Source of the DNA: Beta vulgaris subsp. vulgaris
Taxonomy: Eukaryota > Streptophyta > Magnoliopsida > Caryophyllales > Amaranthaceae
Assembly (NCBI RefSeq): GCF_026745355.1
Contig: NC_079206.1
Coordinates: forward strand, 5,167,044 to 5,231,043
Direction of reading: 5' to 3'
DNA: 64,000 bases
The position numbers were made by a program, and so were the translations under genes. The notes under the pieces are model-generated. The model saw only the letters and a program-made list of their open reading frames with translations, made no database searches and was not told the origin of the DNA. Below, piece by piece: positions 37,787-48,400 of this stretch (the stretch's first letter is position 1; each line of letters begins with the position of its first letter).

Positions 37787-38442
37787 ATGTCGCCTCTTTT
37801 CTACACTGACCCACTTAAAAAAGCAGCCACTGCTGCCAAAACAGAGGACGAAGCGTATCTTTGCAGGTACCTAGCTCATGCAATATTTGACGGCAGCCCT
37901 TACGCGTGGAAATTGTTCTACTCCGTCGAGGCAAGTGAAAGGCTAAGCAAAGAGTCGTGCGAAGCACTGGAGAAGGTGATGCACGACGCTGAAAGAATAT
38001 ACAGGACTCCCCCCTGTAGGGGTCCTTTACCCCGCCTTGCAAAAACAGCCTCTGCTTCCCAAAAAGCAAAACAAGGTATTAGCATTCGTGATTCATGGAG
38101 TGAAAAAGGAAAAAAGAAGAAGACACCGGTTGTTGGTAAGGGAAAATCAAAAGTGTTTGAAAAACCACCCCAAATTGCATACGATGCAATTCAAGACCCA
38201 AAATTGCCATGGGAAGGCGTATGCATTGCAAATGATACACCAGAGGACTCAAGCAAAATTTCCGATATGTACGCCAATTTGGGCTTGCAAAGGTATGTAA
38301 AAAGAAATTAACTTACAATCCCTTCAATTTCTCTGCCTACATCTCTTCTGTTACCGAAGCCAATAATGAGACCTGCGCCTCCTCTGCTAACGAATACCAT
38401 AATGACGGAGCCTCTTCTGATGACTCCGATGTTCTCTGCTAG
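37787..38442 (+). CDS. Hypothetical Helitron-borne protein, lysine-rich, frameshifted near its end
   Basis: The frame from ATG 37787 (after a pyrimidine-rich leader; the longer frame from 37703 has an unlikely hydrophobic extension) runs 174 codons to 38311. It begins MSPLFYTDPLKKAA, has a helical-looking segment (EDEAYLCRYLAHAIFDG, EALEKVMHDAERIYRTPP) and a basic stretch with SEKGKKKKTPVVGKGKSK. After a one-base change in the A-rich run near 38300, another frame stays open to 38442 and adds a polar, acidic tail (YNPFNFSAYISS ... DDSDVLC). I do not recognise the family. It may be captured host sequence or a Helitron accessory gene; both position and promoter-like context put it inside the Helitron. 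Confidence 0.45.
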
Positions 38443-40051
38443 ACTTGTCGTCAAGACATATGATGAAGCTTAGGTATGCGTCTAATCCCATATAGCGAGA
38501 ACATATGTACATGCTATAAATGATGTTTAGTGTGCAAGAGGATTTCCATGTTTATGACATATGTGAATGGTAAATAAACTTACACAAAATATTAAAGAAA
38601 TAGAACTTTGTCAACATAATAAAATCTAACATTTTGACTTCAACCACATAATCCAATTCTGATGAGATATTAAAACTTATATTTCATCATATAACAGTTA
38701 GCTTTGTTTAGTTGTTTTACTTAAAGAATGCAAGAATTGATAACAGAAGATTAGTTACTTATTGAGTTGATTTATTATAAAAGAAGATGTTCCTCATTTA
38801 GTAATATTGTTAGATACACTCAAGAGTTACCAGGTGTTCCTGCTTTATAGCCAGGACGCCTGACTTATGAGAAAGAAATTCGTTTTGAGGAAAGTATGGA
38901 ATTGTTTTGCGTTGCTTTTAGGAGAGCAACAATTAACTTATAGTTTCCAATGTGATGTTACTATGAGAATAACAGTGCTTACTGTAAATTCAAAATTCGA
39001 CACTATAGATTAAATGAACATGTTACATGTAAGTGTTAATTTAGGTTTCTAATATGTTGTTACTATGAGAATACCGAGCCTTATTGTAAACTCGGGATTC
39101 CACACTATAGACTTGATCTTGTGGCTAGCAAGTAGTTGTGATCCCTTTGTTACTATGAGAACATGTCTTCTGCTTAGCACTTGCCATGAGGCATTGTACT
39201 TTTACAAACCAATACACAGTCAAGAGTTTGATTGATAATGCAGCTTGATATTAGCATTTTGGTTATAGTCAAGAGTTTGATTGATAATGCAGCTTGATAT
39301 TAGCATTTTGGTTATAGTCAAGAGTTTGATTGATAATGCAGCTTGATATTACCATTTTGGTTATTTAAAATGGTTGATATGAGCGTGTGATCAAAGAATA
39401 ATGTGGGTTTCAGATAGATGCATTTCTATATACATTCATTTGATATTGATACTCAAAAGCTCTTTCAACTTTGATGCATAGACTCACTTGAGATAGATGT
39501 ATTTTCATATACATTTAACTTATATTGATACTAAAAAGCTCTTTAAACTTGGATGCATACTCAAAAGAAAAGTTCTTCAGACCCTACATTTTATCTATTG
39601 CTTTTCAACTCCTACAAACATCTTACTAACCATTTGAACCGTCGCTTCTTGTAGGTGGGAGCTTGCCCACAAAAGCTATTGAACAGAGAAGAATGCAAGA
39701 GCATTACTTTTGCCACCACTAATGCTCACAAGACGCTTAATTGGTCATACTTTTGCCTTTTTTGAGAACTATGACAGTTAATGTGTAGTTTTTTAATGAC
39801 TATGGAAATTTGTATATAATTAGTACATGTGTATGCATTTTTTGCAAGCTGATGGAACACCGCAAGCTCATGTAGGTTAAGTAGATTTAAAGAATATTTC
39901 TAGACTTCAAACCATCTATAGAAATGCTTCGTTTTAAAACACATTCTCTACACATCCTATATTTCACTTATTTGTTTCATATCGTGAAAAAACACACATT
40001 ACGCTACCTTCACCTAACCGATTGCGAATATAACAATGTTACTGTTTTGGG
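38443..40051. other. Right non-coding arm of the large Helitron
   Basis: No gene. It contains the 49-bp tandem repeat and several loosely related GATAGATGCATTT(C/T)ATATACATT segments (about 39413 and 39495). It leads into the terminal hairpin. Confidence 0.5.
39218..39364 (+). repeat. 49-bp tandem repeat, three copies
   Basis: Units start at 39218, 39267 and 39316 with AGTCAAGAGTTTGATTGATA and differ by one base in the third copy. There are no spacers between units. Confidence 0.95.
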
Positions 40052-40086
40052 GCGCCGTGCGCGAAGGCGCGCGGAGCAACAACTAG
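40052..40086 (+). terminator. 3' terminal hairpin and CTAG end of the large Helitron
   Basis: An 11-bp stem with two mismatches and a 4-base loop, then AACAA and CTAG, then T. This is the Helitron transposition terminator, not a transcription terminator. Confidence 0.8.
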
Positions 40087-40240
40087 TGTTTACAAAAAGT
40101 TGGTGATATTGAGATTACAAATATGTTAATAGTTGGTTAAAATATTTCCTAAAATATGCTTTTTGATCAACATTGTACCATGTAGAGGTGGATATGGTGA
40201 TATATACCACATACATACTTCTATAAGACTAAAACCATGT

Positions 40241-40400
40241 CCTTTTGGAATGAATTGAACGGAACGAAAATGAAACAAACTAAATTGAAAGAGCTAAATA
40301 GAACCAAGCTGAACTAAATTGAATTGAACTAAACTAAAACAAGGTCAATTAAACTGAATTGAACCGAAATTGTGACTAAAAGAACAGAGTCCAATGTCTA
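40241..40400. repeat. GAATTGAAC-rich MITE-like stretch
   Basis: Irregular repeats of (G)AACTAAA and TTGAA words, similar in style to about 37040-37160, are bounded by CCTTTTGGAATG and AGAACAGAGTCC. The ends are not clear. Confidence 0.35.
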
Positions 40401-40467
40401 ACTTTATTTTTGAATAAATTCAAATATTAGTCTTACATACTAGTCCAACATGTACGTAGATATATAT

Positions 40468-40682
40468 TTTTTCACCCCCGCTGGAACCCCTTGGTAAGAT
40501 GAAGGTTCCGGCTAGACCTGAACCTCTTGCAAGTTAATTCGGCTTGGGTTTGCGGATAGACACTTTGGAAGTGGGGGATGGTTAGGGTAAATCCTCTCAC
40601 AAAGTGACCCTACTGGGGGGATCAAGCCTCCGATATTGAAGTTGGACGATTATTTCCTTACCACTAGGTCAAGCTTAGCTTC
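40468..40682 (-). mobile_element. tRNA-derived SINE
   Basis: On the minus strand the head carries an A-box-like TGACCTAGTGGTAAGG and a B-box-like GGCTTGATCC at tRNA spacing. The body is followed by a tail of GGGGGTG and an A/T-rich run. No clear target duplication was found, so the ends are approximate. Confidence 0.6.
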
Positions 40683-40988
40683 GTTATGCTTATTTCAGCA
40701 TATCTGTCTATAATTATTAATTATTAATTGCTTTTTTGGGTTCTGTATTATGGCTCGTCATTGGCCAGTTGGCTTGTATGAAGACAAATTACGACTTGAC
40801 ATAGTTTGGAAACGTGATCTGGGCCAGGCAAGCGTACCGTGTCTGCATCCCCAATTATGCAAACGTTTATAATGGTGGATTCTTGGATCGTGGGACAAGG
40901 GAAGCAAACTACGATCACATATTACATACTTGGACCCTAATAATTATTCCTTCCATAATCCATATCTGTTTTTTAAGGGCTATTTGTA

Positions 40989-41242
40989 TACTTCTTCGAT
41001 ATTTTTTACAGATTACATTTTGACATTTTACACTATTTATAAATATCACTTTGACCATCGTTTGTGATTTATACGTTAACACAAATATAATCATGTGAAA
41101 TCTTGTTAGATTCGTTTTAATATGTATTTTTAAATATGTACTTTTTGTAAGATTTACAAATACAAATTATTGATATATGTCCTCAAATTTTTGGCATATT
41201 AAAAAGTAGAAGTGTAATATGTAAAAAAAAACGAATGAAGTA
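40989..41242. mobile_element. Stowaway-like MITE
   Basis: TA-bounded ends CTTCTTCGATATTTTTTACA and AAAAACGAATGAAG. The interior (TTTTGACATTTTACACTATT, GTTTGTGATTTATACGT) matches the element at 42098-44807 closely, so the two are one family. Confidence 0.65.
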
Positions 41243-41728
41243 ATTTTATTACTTTTAAGTATAATATACAAGATGAGATTTTTTTTGAAAGGCACAAGAT
41301 GAGATTTTATGTTTTTTTTTGTAAATTTTGTTTTTTAGCAATCAATATATCTAATATCGTACAAATCCCCATAACCTTTTAGCAATCAATATGTCGCCAT
41401 GATTATAAAGGGAAATAATAAAAATGAAATTATTAAGTAATAAAAAGCATTAATTACGTTAATTGATGCGTAATTATGTGATAAGTTACGAAATTAATAC
41501 TTCTTACATTCTTAAATAATTGTTACATCCACTTTTTCACGTAATCTAATGTGTTTCTTTGATCATTAACATTTGCAATAAAAAATATTGGTATTCTGAA
41601 AGTATATATTGAGACGAATTGAACAAAATTTCACTTGAATACATTTTCTTTACATAGTGAGTAGCAAGGAAATAGAGTTAAAATTAGTCGATCAAACATA
41701 ACTCACTTCGTTTATTTTAGTTGCTACA

Positions 41729-41975
41729 TACTCCCTCCGTCTCTTGATAAAGTGCCCATTTCTTTTTTGGACACTATTCAAAGGTAAAGAAAGCCCTCAA
41801 AAAATATGTCTAATATCTAAGAAAAAACATAGTCATGTGGGGTCTTGTTTGATTCGTCTCATTACATACATTAAAAAATCAAACTTTTATAATTTTTACT
41901 AATATTATTAAAGATATTAATGATACAAAACGTGCATTGGAGAAATGGGCACTCTATTTAGGGACGGAGGGAGTA
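41729..41975. mobile_element. Stowaway-type MITE
   Basis: Inverted ends CTCCCTCCGTCTCTTGATAA and GGGACGGAGGGAG bounded by TA. AGTGCCCATTTC pairs with GAAATGGGCACT further in. The interior phrase GTGGGGTCTTGTTTGATTCG recurs in reverse near 51300. Confidence 0.85.
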
Positions 41976-42457
41976 TACTTTAGTACACAGATCAAGGAAA
42001 GATGTGGGGACCATTGAAAAGTAGAGCAACAAAACATAAAGTAGTTGTCTTTTTGTATTATAAAGACAAAAATAAGAGTATAAAGGTCAATAATATGTAC
42101 TCCCTCTGTTTCATTTCAATTGTTACACTTTGACATTTTACACTATTCACAAATTGCACTTTGACCCTCGTTTGTGATTTATACGTGAATGAAAACATAG
42201 TCATGTTGGATCTTGTTAGATTCGTTTTAGTATATATTTTATTACGCAAAGTCTTATAAAAGACCGTCTCACGTTAACACTAATGTGAGACGAGTCTGTT
42301 TTTCCTTCAAGTCTTAGCCTCGGCCTTCATTTATGGTTTTATGGTTGATAATTGTGATTCTGGCTAATAGTTACCGTTTTCTAATAAATAGTTATGATAT
42401 CTGGGTATTTAGTTATTATTGTTTTTTACACAGAAAACGCACAAAATTCAGATTATC

Positions 42458-44335
42458 TCCAGCAATTTCACCACCTTGAATTTCTCCAATGGCGAAAATG
42501 TTGAAAAAATTTCAACACTTCTCAAACACAACAACTGAAAAATTTTAATGGGTTCTTCAAACATCACTAAATAGCTAAACTGTTGTGCATGTACATGTTA
42601 TGTTTTATGCACATGTTATGTTTTGATGATGAAAATTAATATAATATGTTATAGCATGAAAGTATGTAACAGTTACAACAGATGCATGAAGAAGTAAGAA
42701 ATTGATAAACGAAGACTTTGAAGAAAAGAAGAATCAAGAATGAAGTACGAGTTTATAATTTCTTAGAATAGTAACTTTAGATTCAAATGTAATATGCTTA
42801 GTAATATGCAATGTGCTCAATATAGAAATATAAAGTTAATATAATTATTATCTTCTTTGAGTTAAGAAAGTAAATGATTATATTAAAATTATAGTTCTAT
42901 ATAAAAAGGAAATAAGTTTTTAAAATCAGAAATCAAAAGGGATTAGGAAAATAAGTTTTTGATAAAACCGAGTTAAGGAAAAGATTTTAATAAAAATAAG
43001 ATTTTGATAAAAACCGTGTTTTGATAAAACGTAAGCTTTAGAAAATATTTTATAAAAATTGTATTTCCTTAAAAGTGTTTTACAAAAAAAAGAATTTTAG
43101 AAAAAAGATTTTTACAGAAATCAAGTTTCCTTAAAACGTGTTAAAAAATTTTTTATAAAATAATTTTATTTAAAACGTGTTTTCTAAAAACGTGTTTTTC
43201 AAGAGATTTTATAAAACTGGAATTTCCTAAAAACAAGTTATATAAAATCAGATTTTATTTTGGAAAATAATTTTTGAGTTGAAAAGAAAATCTATTATGG
43301 AAAACATATCTTTTTAAGAATAAAGATAAAGATGAAAAAGATAAAGATTGATTTTCTAAAAGAGAATTAAATCCCTTGAATTAAGGAATTGAAAGATATC
43401 CTTTGGAAGGATATTCGTCCAACCCATGTTCTATAAAAGGGATTCATAATTCACTTTTAGATCTCACGTTTTCAGAGAGCAAAATCGAGTCTAAGTAAAA
43501 AAGCTGAAAACTATTTCCTTGGCACTGAGCGTAACACTGAGCTGTTAGGTTTAAGTTACTATTTCACAATTGTAATTGTCCTCTATTTGCTTGACTAAGA
43601 AGCACATCTTTGAGGATCGTTCTTTTCTGTAACTTTTACATCATTGAGAGTGCCAACACTTAGAGTTAAGTGTTGGGAGTCATTACTAGGGTTAGTAGTG
43701 AGGGGAATCGTATTGTATCAAGAGTTTGATATTATAGGATTCAAAGAAATAAAAGAGTTTTTGTTTCTTGTGGACGTAGATCTCAGAGGTGAGATTGAAC
43801 CACGTTATATCTTGTGTCAAATCTAATATCTTTTAAGTTTATTATTCGCAAAAACGCAAATTAGCAATTTTCGAGTGTTCAGCTCAGAGCCTGGCACTGA
43901 GCTGTGAAAGGATTTTTGCGAAAATCGATTAGATTTCGTCACTCAATTCAACCCCCCCCTTCTTGAGTGTTCTCTTAGGTTACAACATAAACGCATATAT
44001 TATTCAATTTGTTCTTCATCATAATCAATTTTTTGATCCAACTAAACTTCTGGGTTTCTTCAACTGGTCACATTCTCAATTGGGTATTCATCAATATTTG
44101 TTTTCTTTCTCAATTTTGGTTCTTCTTCTTTGATATAGTGATCAATGTTTGTAAGAAAAAGGGTTTCTTGATTGAAGCTGCTAATGTATTTTTGTGTGTT
44201 AAAAATGGCGATTTTTGCCCTAGTTTGGTTTGTTGCAATTCTTTGTTGTCTGACTTATTGAAGAAGAGCATGATGGCTTTGTTTTGGAGGGTTTATGATA
44301 GAATTAGTGCATTGGTTTTTTTGAGAAAGACATAA
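42458..44335 (+). pseudogene. Captured pentatricopeptide-repeat (PPR) gene fragment, split by a solo LTR
   Basis: The left part (42458-42590) reads NGENVEKISTLLKHNN, a stop where Trp is expected, then KILMGSSNITK. The right part (from 43988) reads LNAYIIQFVLHHNQFFDPTK then LLGFFNWSHSQLGIH. After a frame change and apparent internal deletion near 44128 it reads INVCKKKGFLIEAANVFLCV then CCNSLLSDLLKKSMMALF. This is the N-terminal region of an organelle-targeted PPR protein, whose N-terminal segment normally has many more residues between these blocks. Two stop codons and the frame change rule out function. It lies wholly inside the Mutator-like element, so it is best read as transduplicated host sequence. 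Confidence 0.75.
42591..43987 (+). mobile_element. Solo LTR with 5-bp target duplication
   Basis: A 1397-bp segment begins TGTTGTGC and ends GGTTACAACA, giving TG...CA termini with inverted TGTTGT/ACAACA. It is flanked by TAAAC on both sides (42586-42590 and 43988-43992). A TATAAAAGGG near 43434 is a likely LTR promoter. No primer-binding site, polypurine tract or coding region is attached, so it is a solo LTR. Orientation follows the TATA box. Confidence 0.88.
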
Positions 44336-44400
44336 TTATTTATGCGTGATATTAAAGTTATGACTAATAAAATGCATTATAATTTGATTTTTATTATATA

Positions 44401-44530
44401 ACTAATATATTTCAGCGCTTAACTAATATACTTTAGCGCTTAACTAATATACTTCAGCGTTTAACTAATATACTCCAGCGATTAACTAATATACTCCAGC
44501 GACTAACTAATATACTTCAACACTTAACTA
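44401..44530 (+). repeat. 21-bp tandem repeat, about six copies
   Basis: ACTAATATACTTCAGCGNTTA units start at 44401, 44422, 44443, 44464, 44485 and 44506, with a partial copy at 44527. The block lies near the right end of the Mutator-like element, as subterminal repeats often do. Confidence 0.9.
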
Positions 44531-45073
44531 ATTCATCCAGAATCAATTTAAGGCTAGCATAACTAATAGATGCAAGCGTTTAACTAATTCTACTATTGGT
44601 TTAATGCACGCGCGTGATGTCAGCATGACATCAGCGGTCTCACGCTAACACTAACGTGAGACCGTCTCTCCAAAAACAGACTCATTTTATTAATATGTAC
44701 TTTTTATAATTTTACAAATATAAAACTAAAGATATATGACCTCAAAGTTTTGCATTGACATGCGTGAAAAGTGTAAGTTTGTAGATTAAAATGAAACAAA
44801 GGGAGTACGTATCACATACTAAAAGTAGAAATAACTGGCAAATGTAGCAACAACTAAAAAGAAACATGTCTAAACAGTAAAATGTAGGAATTAAAAAAAA
44901 GAGGAACAGAGGAAGTATCATTTCAAGAAAAAGTAAAACATTTGTAAAATAATATTTTTTTTTTATCTATATAAGCTACGAAAACAGTACATTTGTAAAT
45001 TAATGTGATGGCAATATATTAGGCCCAAAAGTTGCCATGTCAAAGACATTATTTGAGTTACAACCAACACAAA

Positions 45074-45089
45074 CACGTGTCATATAAAT
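45074..45089 (+). promoter_or_regulatory. G-box/ABRE next to the TATA box of STAY-GREEN
   Basis: ACACGTGTC (core CACGTG 45074-45079) is followed after three bases by TATAAAT (45083-45089). The coding start is about 410 bases downstream. Known SGR1 promoters are bound through such sites by PIF, ABF and ABI5/EEL factors in dark- and ABA-induced senescence. The use of this site here is inferred. Confidence 0.55.
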
Positions 45090-45498
45090 CTCACCATCAA
45101 GATTGAAGAAGCAGTTAGTAACTTGAAGCAATTTCCTCCATTTTTTAGGAGGACATAGCCTAAACTCCACAACTGCGTTAATCTATACTCTTACACGCCT
45201 TTCCTTTCTCTTCACACACACACCCAATAATTCTCTCCTTTTTTTTCAACAAAAGTTGTAACCAAACAATCCCTTCAATGTTTCACTTTCTTCAAAAATT
45301 ATTCATTTTAGACGGCTAAGCAAAGCAACCCAACTACTCAAACTATTATCTTTACTCTTTCTTTCTTTCTTTCTTACATATAGAATCTTCTTTTCCACTC
45401 CTAAAATATTGGAACTTCAATTAATATACTACTTTCTTAATTAATAATTCTCTAGGATTTTGTTAACTAATTTTAATACTTTAATTAAGTTTTGTGTA

Positions 45499-48400
45499 AT
45501 GAGCACTTTGACTACCTCGATGGTGCTGCCATCAAAGCTGAAATCTTCATTTCATCAAGATAAATCCTCACTTTTTTCCACCAGATGGAGCAGATTTCCT
45601 CCCAAGAAAACCAAATCTTTTTCCCCTGTAATTAATATTCTCCCTCTCTTTTAATTTTGTGGGTTCGAAATTAATTGTCACGTCGATAGTATAATTTGAA
45701 CGAGGTCCGGGACTATGATTAATAGTTCCAGACCTCGTGGCGTAGTTTAAATAATATGGTTGATGGATGGATTTTTTTTTATGACAGGTGATGAGATTAT
45801 TTGGTCCAGCAATATTTGAAGCATCAAAATTGAAGGTATTGTTTTTAGGAGTTGATGAAGAGAAACACCCACCAAAGTTGCCCAGAACTTATACTCTGAC
45901 TCATAGTGATATTACTTCCAAGATTACTTTGGCTGTTTCTCAAACTATTAACAATTCCCAGGTAATTTCAGATATGTCTTTTACTTAGGTATCTTAATTC
46001 TTTAGTAGATCTAAGTTTCCACCTAAAAGTCATACCTATTTAATGTATTTCTGCACTATACAAAGTAATTGAGTAATTAAACATAGTGATGAATTAGAAT
46101 TAGCAAAAAGTATTCACAGGAATACTTCCAACTGTGGTAGATCCTCTCATGATAATCTTAACTATGTGTTGTTAAATAATAATCCCAACTTTTAAGGCCG
46201 TGCCTACTCAGATCAATCCGATGATAATAAGAGACAATTGAAATTGTTAAATGATGACGCGTTAAGTTCTAGTCAGTTAGGCAGGTAGAGGGGATAATTG
46301 TTGAAACTATGATGTATAGCATATTGCCATATGATTTTAAGATGAAATCTTCGTAATCTTGTGAAGTTTATTCTCTCTTATTGTTATGGGTGCGGTCCGG
46401 GCTATATTTAACATGGTGTCAGAGTCTGATTCTGATCTACAGTTGGGACCATTAATATTATTTACTTTAGGCCAATTGAAGAAAATGGACCTCACATGTG
46501 ATGGGAGTGTTCAAGTTATGGGGTATTAGTGTATAGCGCATAACACATGTGATTGTCTTTCATTGATAAAAGAAAGAAGAAGAGTTCACTTTACAATTTA
46601 AATGGTTACTCTCCTTATTGCCATATGGTTTTAAAATAGAACCTACTTAGTCTTGTGAAGTGGATTATCTCTCATTGTTTATTTTTTTTATTTTTTTTGA
46701 TTGGGAAATTAAGTCAGCCCAAGGACTAACTCCTACCAATGCTACCAGCCTTGTAGGAACTACCAGTGTAAAGCATGCAAAGCATGCTAAGGAAATACCC
46801 CAACATAATGCTGGGGGTAAGGATCGAACCTCTAACCTCAGAGATCAGAGGGGAGTGCTCTACCACATGAGCTAGCTCCTCATCCTTATCTCTCATTGTT
46901 TATGAGTGTAGCCCAAATGAGAGGAAGTAAAAAGATTGGAAAAATAAAAAGTGTCAATCTTTATAGTTGGAATTATTCTAAATAACCCATAATTGATGTT
47001 ACAAAAATGATTAAAAAAGACGGCATAATTTTAATATAAAAGTAGACCTAGTCACTAAATGGACTAAACTAGTCATCGAAAAAAATTAACCTAATTACTA
47101 TTGGACATATTCTCTTTTTAATATTAGGCTTGCTATTGCCTAATTTTAGTTTAAAAGTAGACAGTATTAAAAGGCGTGCGTGACAATGTATACACACATC
47201 TATTACTCCACTAAAATTGTTCAATGTGTACACAAGTGATAAGTCATGTCAATAACAAAAGTAAAATTAGCTTGTAACAAGATATGAACCCATGACCTCT
47301 TTCAATTATATATGATACAAATACCATCTCAACCAACTTTTAATCATGTTTTAAGTGTCCACATTATTATATTTATACCTTTTAAATGTTGAGTTTTTCT
47401 TAATATATTTTAATGGGAATGAGAAAAAATACATATCAAATTTGTAAAACAATACCAACCCGGAGCAACGCCCGGGCCCAAGTACTAGTTATTATGAGAT
47501 AACCGTCAATAATTAAACTGTCAATAATTAAGATTATTCTTGTGAAAATTTCCTTATAATTATAAATTTCAATTTTTTTTTTGAAATCCAAGTGCTAAAT
47601 TATTTCCTATGATTTTTGGGTATTGCTATTGATATATGCAGTTACAAGGGTGGTATAACAAAGTGTATAGAGATGAAGTAGTGGCAGAATGGAAGAAAGT
47701 GAAAGGAAAGATGTCTTTGCATGTTCATTGTCACATAAGTGGAGGACATTTTCTCTTGGACTTGTGTGCTCCTTTGCGATACTACATCTTCCGCAAGGAG
47801 CTCCCTGTGGTACTTTCTTGCTATCTTACATTTTTTCTAAATTCTTTTAGCTCATAGTCCTACTATTTTCAAGATGAAGGTATAAACAAAATTGACATAA
47901 TGGAGAACTAGTTCACTAGTGCGCGTAATGTATTGGTGTGAGGCCCACATTACATAAGATTACCAAATTGCGCCCTCTTTTAGGTTTACCAATGTGGTTG
48001 ATGGGAAAAAAAATCCCACCTGTATTTTGAAGAATGTATTATTAGTTTATTATTTTGTTAAAAATGCAGGTTAGAAATAAATCCAAAAAAGAGGAGAAAA
48101 AGGAAACATGAATTTTAATAGTTAATAGAATAGCCACATGCTAGCATCACGTGGATTGAAAATGTACGTCTTTTATTATTAACTAGTGTTTAGACCCGGG
48201 TGATGCCCCGGATTTTTTCTTTGCTACAATTTATTAGTAGTTAAATAAGTATTCTCATACTCATTTAAAAAAGTTATTTTATTCATTATATGTATTTCAA
48301 ACGTTTTTCATTCATATGTCATCATTAATTTTGATTACAAAATCAATAATGGTATGGTGGAGTAATGGTTGGATTTCTTACTTTCATACTTGAGGTTGTG

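Larger units (their letters stand above)
18718..40086 (+). mobile_element. Large Helitron carrying Rep/helicase, RPA-like and other genes
   Basis: The 3' end is clear. A hairpin at 40052-40077 (stem GCGCCGTGCGC with GCGCGCGGAGC, loop GAAG) is followed after 5 bases by CAACTAG with T as the next host base, as Helitrons require. The best 5' border is A at 18717 followed by TCCTTCTATATATAATAAC, a TC start with the usual TA-rich 5' sequence; this end is inferred, so the length (21.4 kb) is provisional. Inside are a Rep/PIF1-helicase gene, an RPA70-like gene, a dsRNA-binding-like ORF and a hypothetical lysine-rich gene, all on +. Helitrons replicate by rolling circle without target duplication. 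Both hallmark proteins carry frameshifts, so this copy is probably no longer autonomous. Confidence 0.7.
42245..44683. mobile_element. Mutator-like (Pack-MULE type) element with 9-bp target duplication
   Basis: The insertion is flanked by exact ATTTTATTA copies (42236-42244 and 44684-44692), the 9-bp duplication typical of Mutator-like elements. The ends share an imperfect inverted repeat built around GACCGTCTCACGTTA and its partner TAACGTGAGACCGTCTC; each end is also partly palindromic (CTCACG...CGTGAGAC / CTCACGTTA...ATGTGAGAC). No transposase is visible. The interior is a PPR-gene fragment plus a tandem repeat, with a solo LTR inserted later. Confidence 0.85.
42098..44807. mobile_element. 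Stowaway-like MITE split by a Mutator-like insertion
   Basis: The left half (TA, then CTCCCTCTGTTTCATTTCAA at 42100) and the right half (AAATGAAACAAAGGGAG then TA at 44806) are complementary ends of one MITE of about 270 bp. The halves are separated by a 2.4-kb insertion. The sibling at 40989-41242 shows the uninterrupted arrangement. Confidence 0.85.

Noticed and set aside
39218..39364. CRISPR-like array
   Set aside because: The units are directly adjacent without unique spacers, and the setting is a plant Helitron. It is an ordinary tandem repeat.
44009..44335. 108-codon frame as an independent gene
   Set aside because: Its second half is PPR-derived and its first half is the wrong frame of the same PPR fragment, all inside a Mutator-like element.
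46800..46885. Possible tRNA gene on the minus strand
   Set aside because: A and B boxes are present, but the cloverleaf ends are not paired and the segment is the head of a SINE bounded by an 18-bp duplication.
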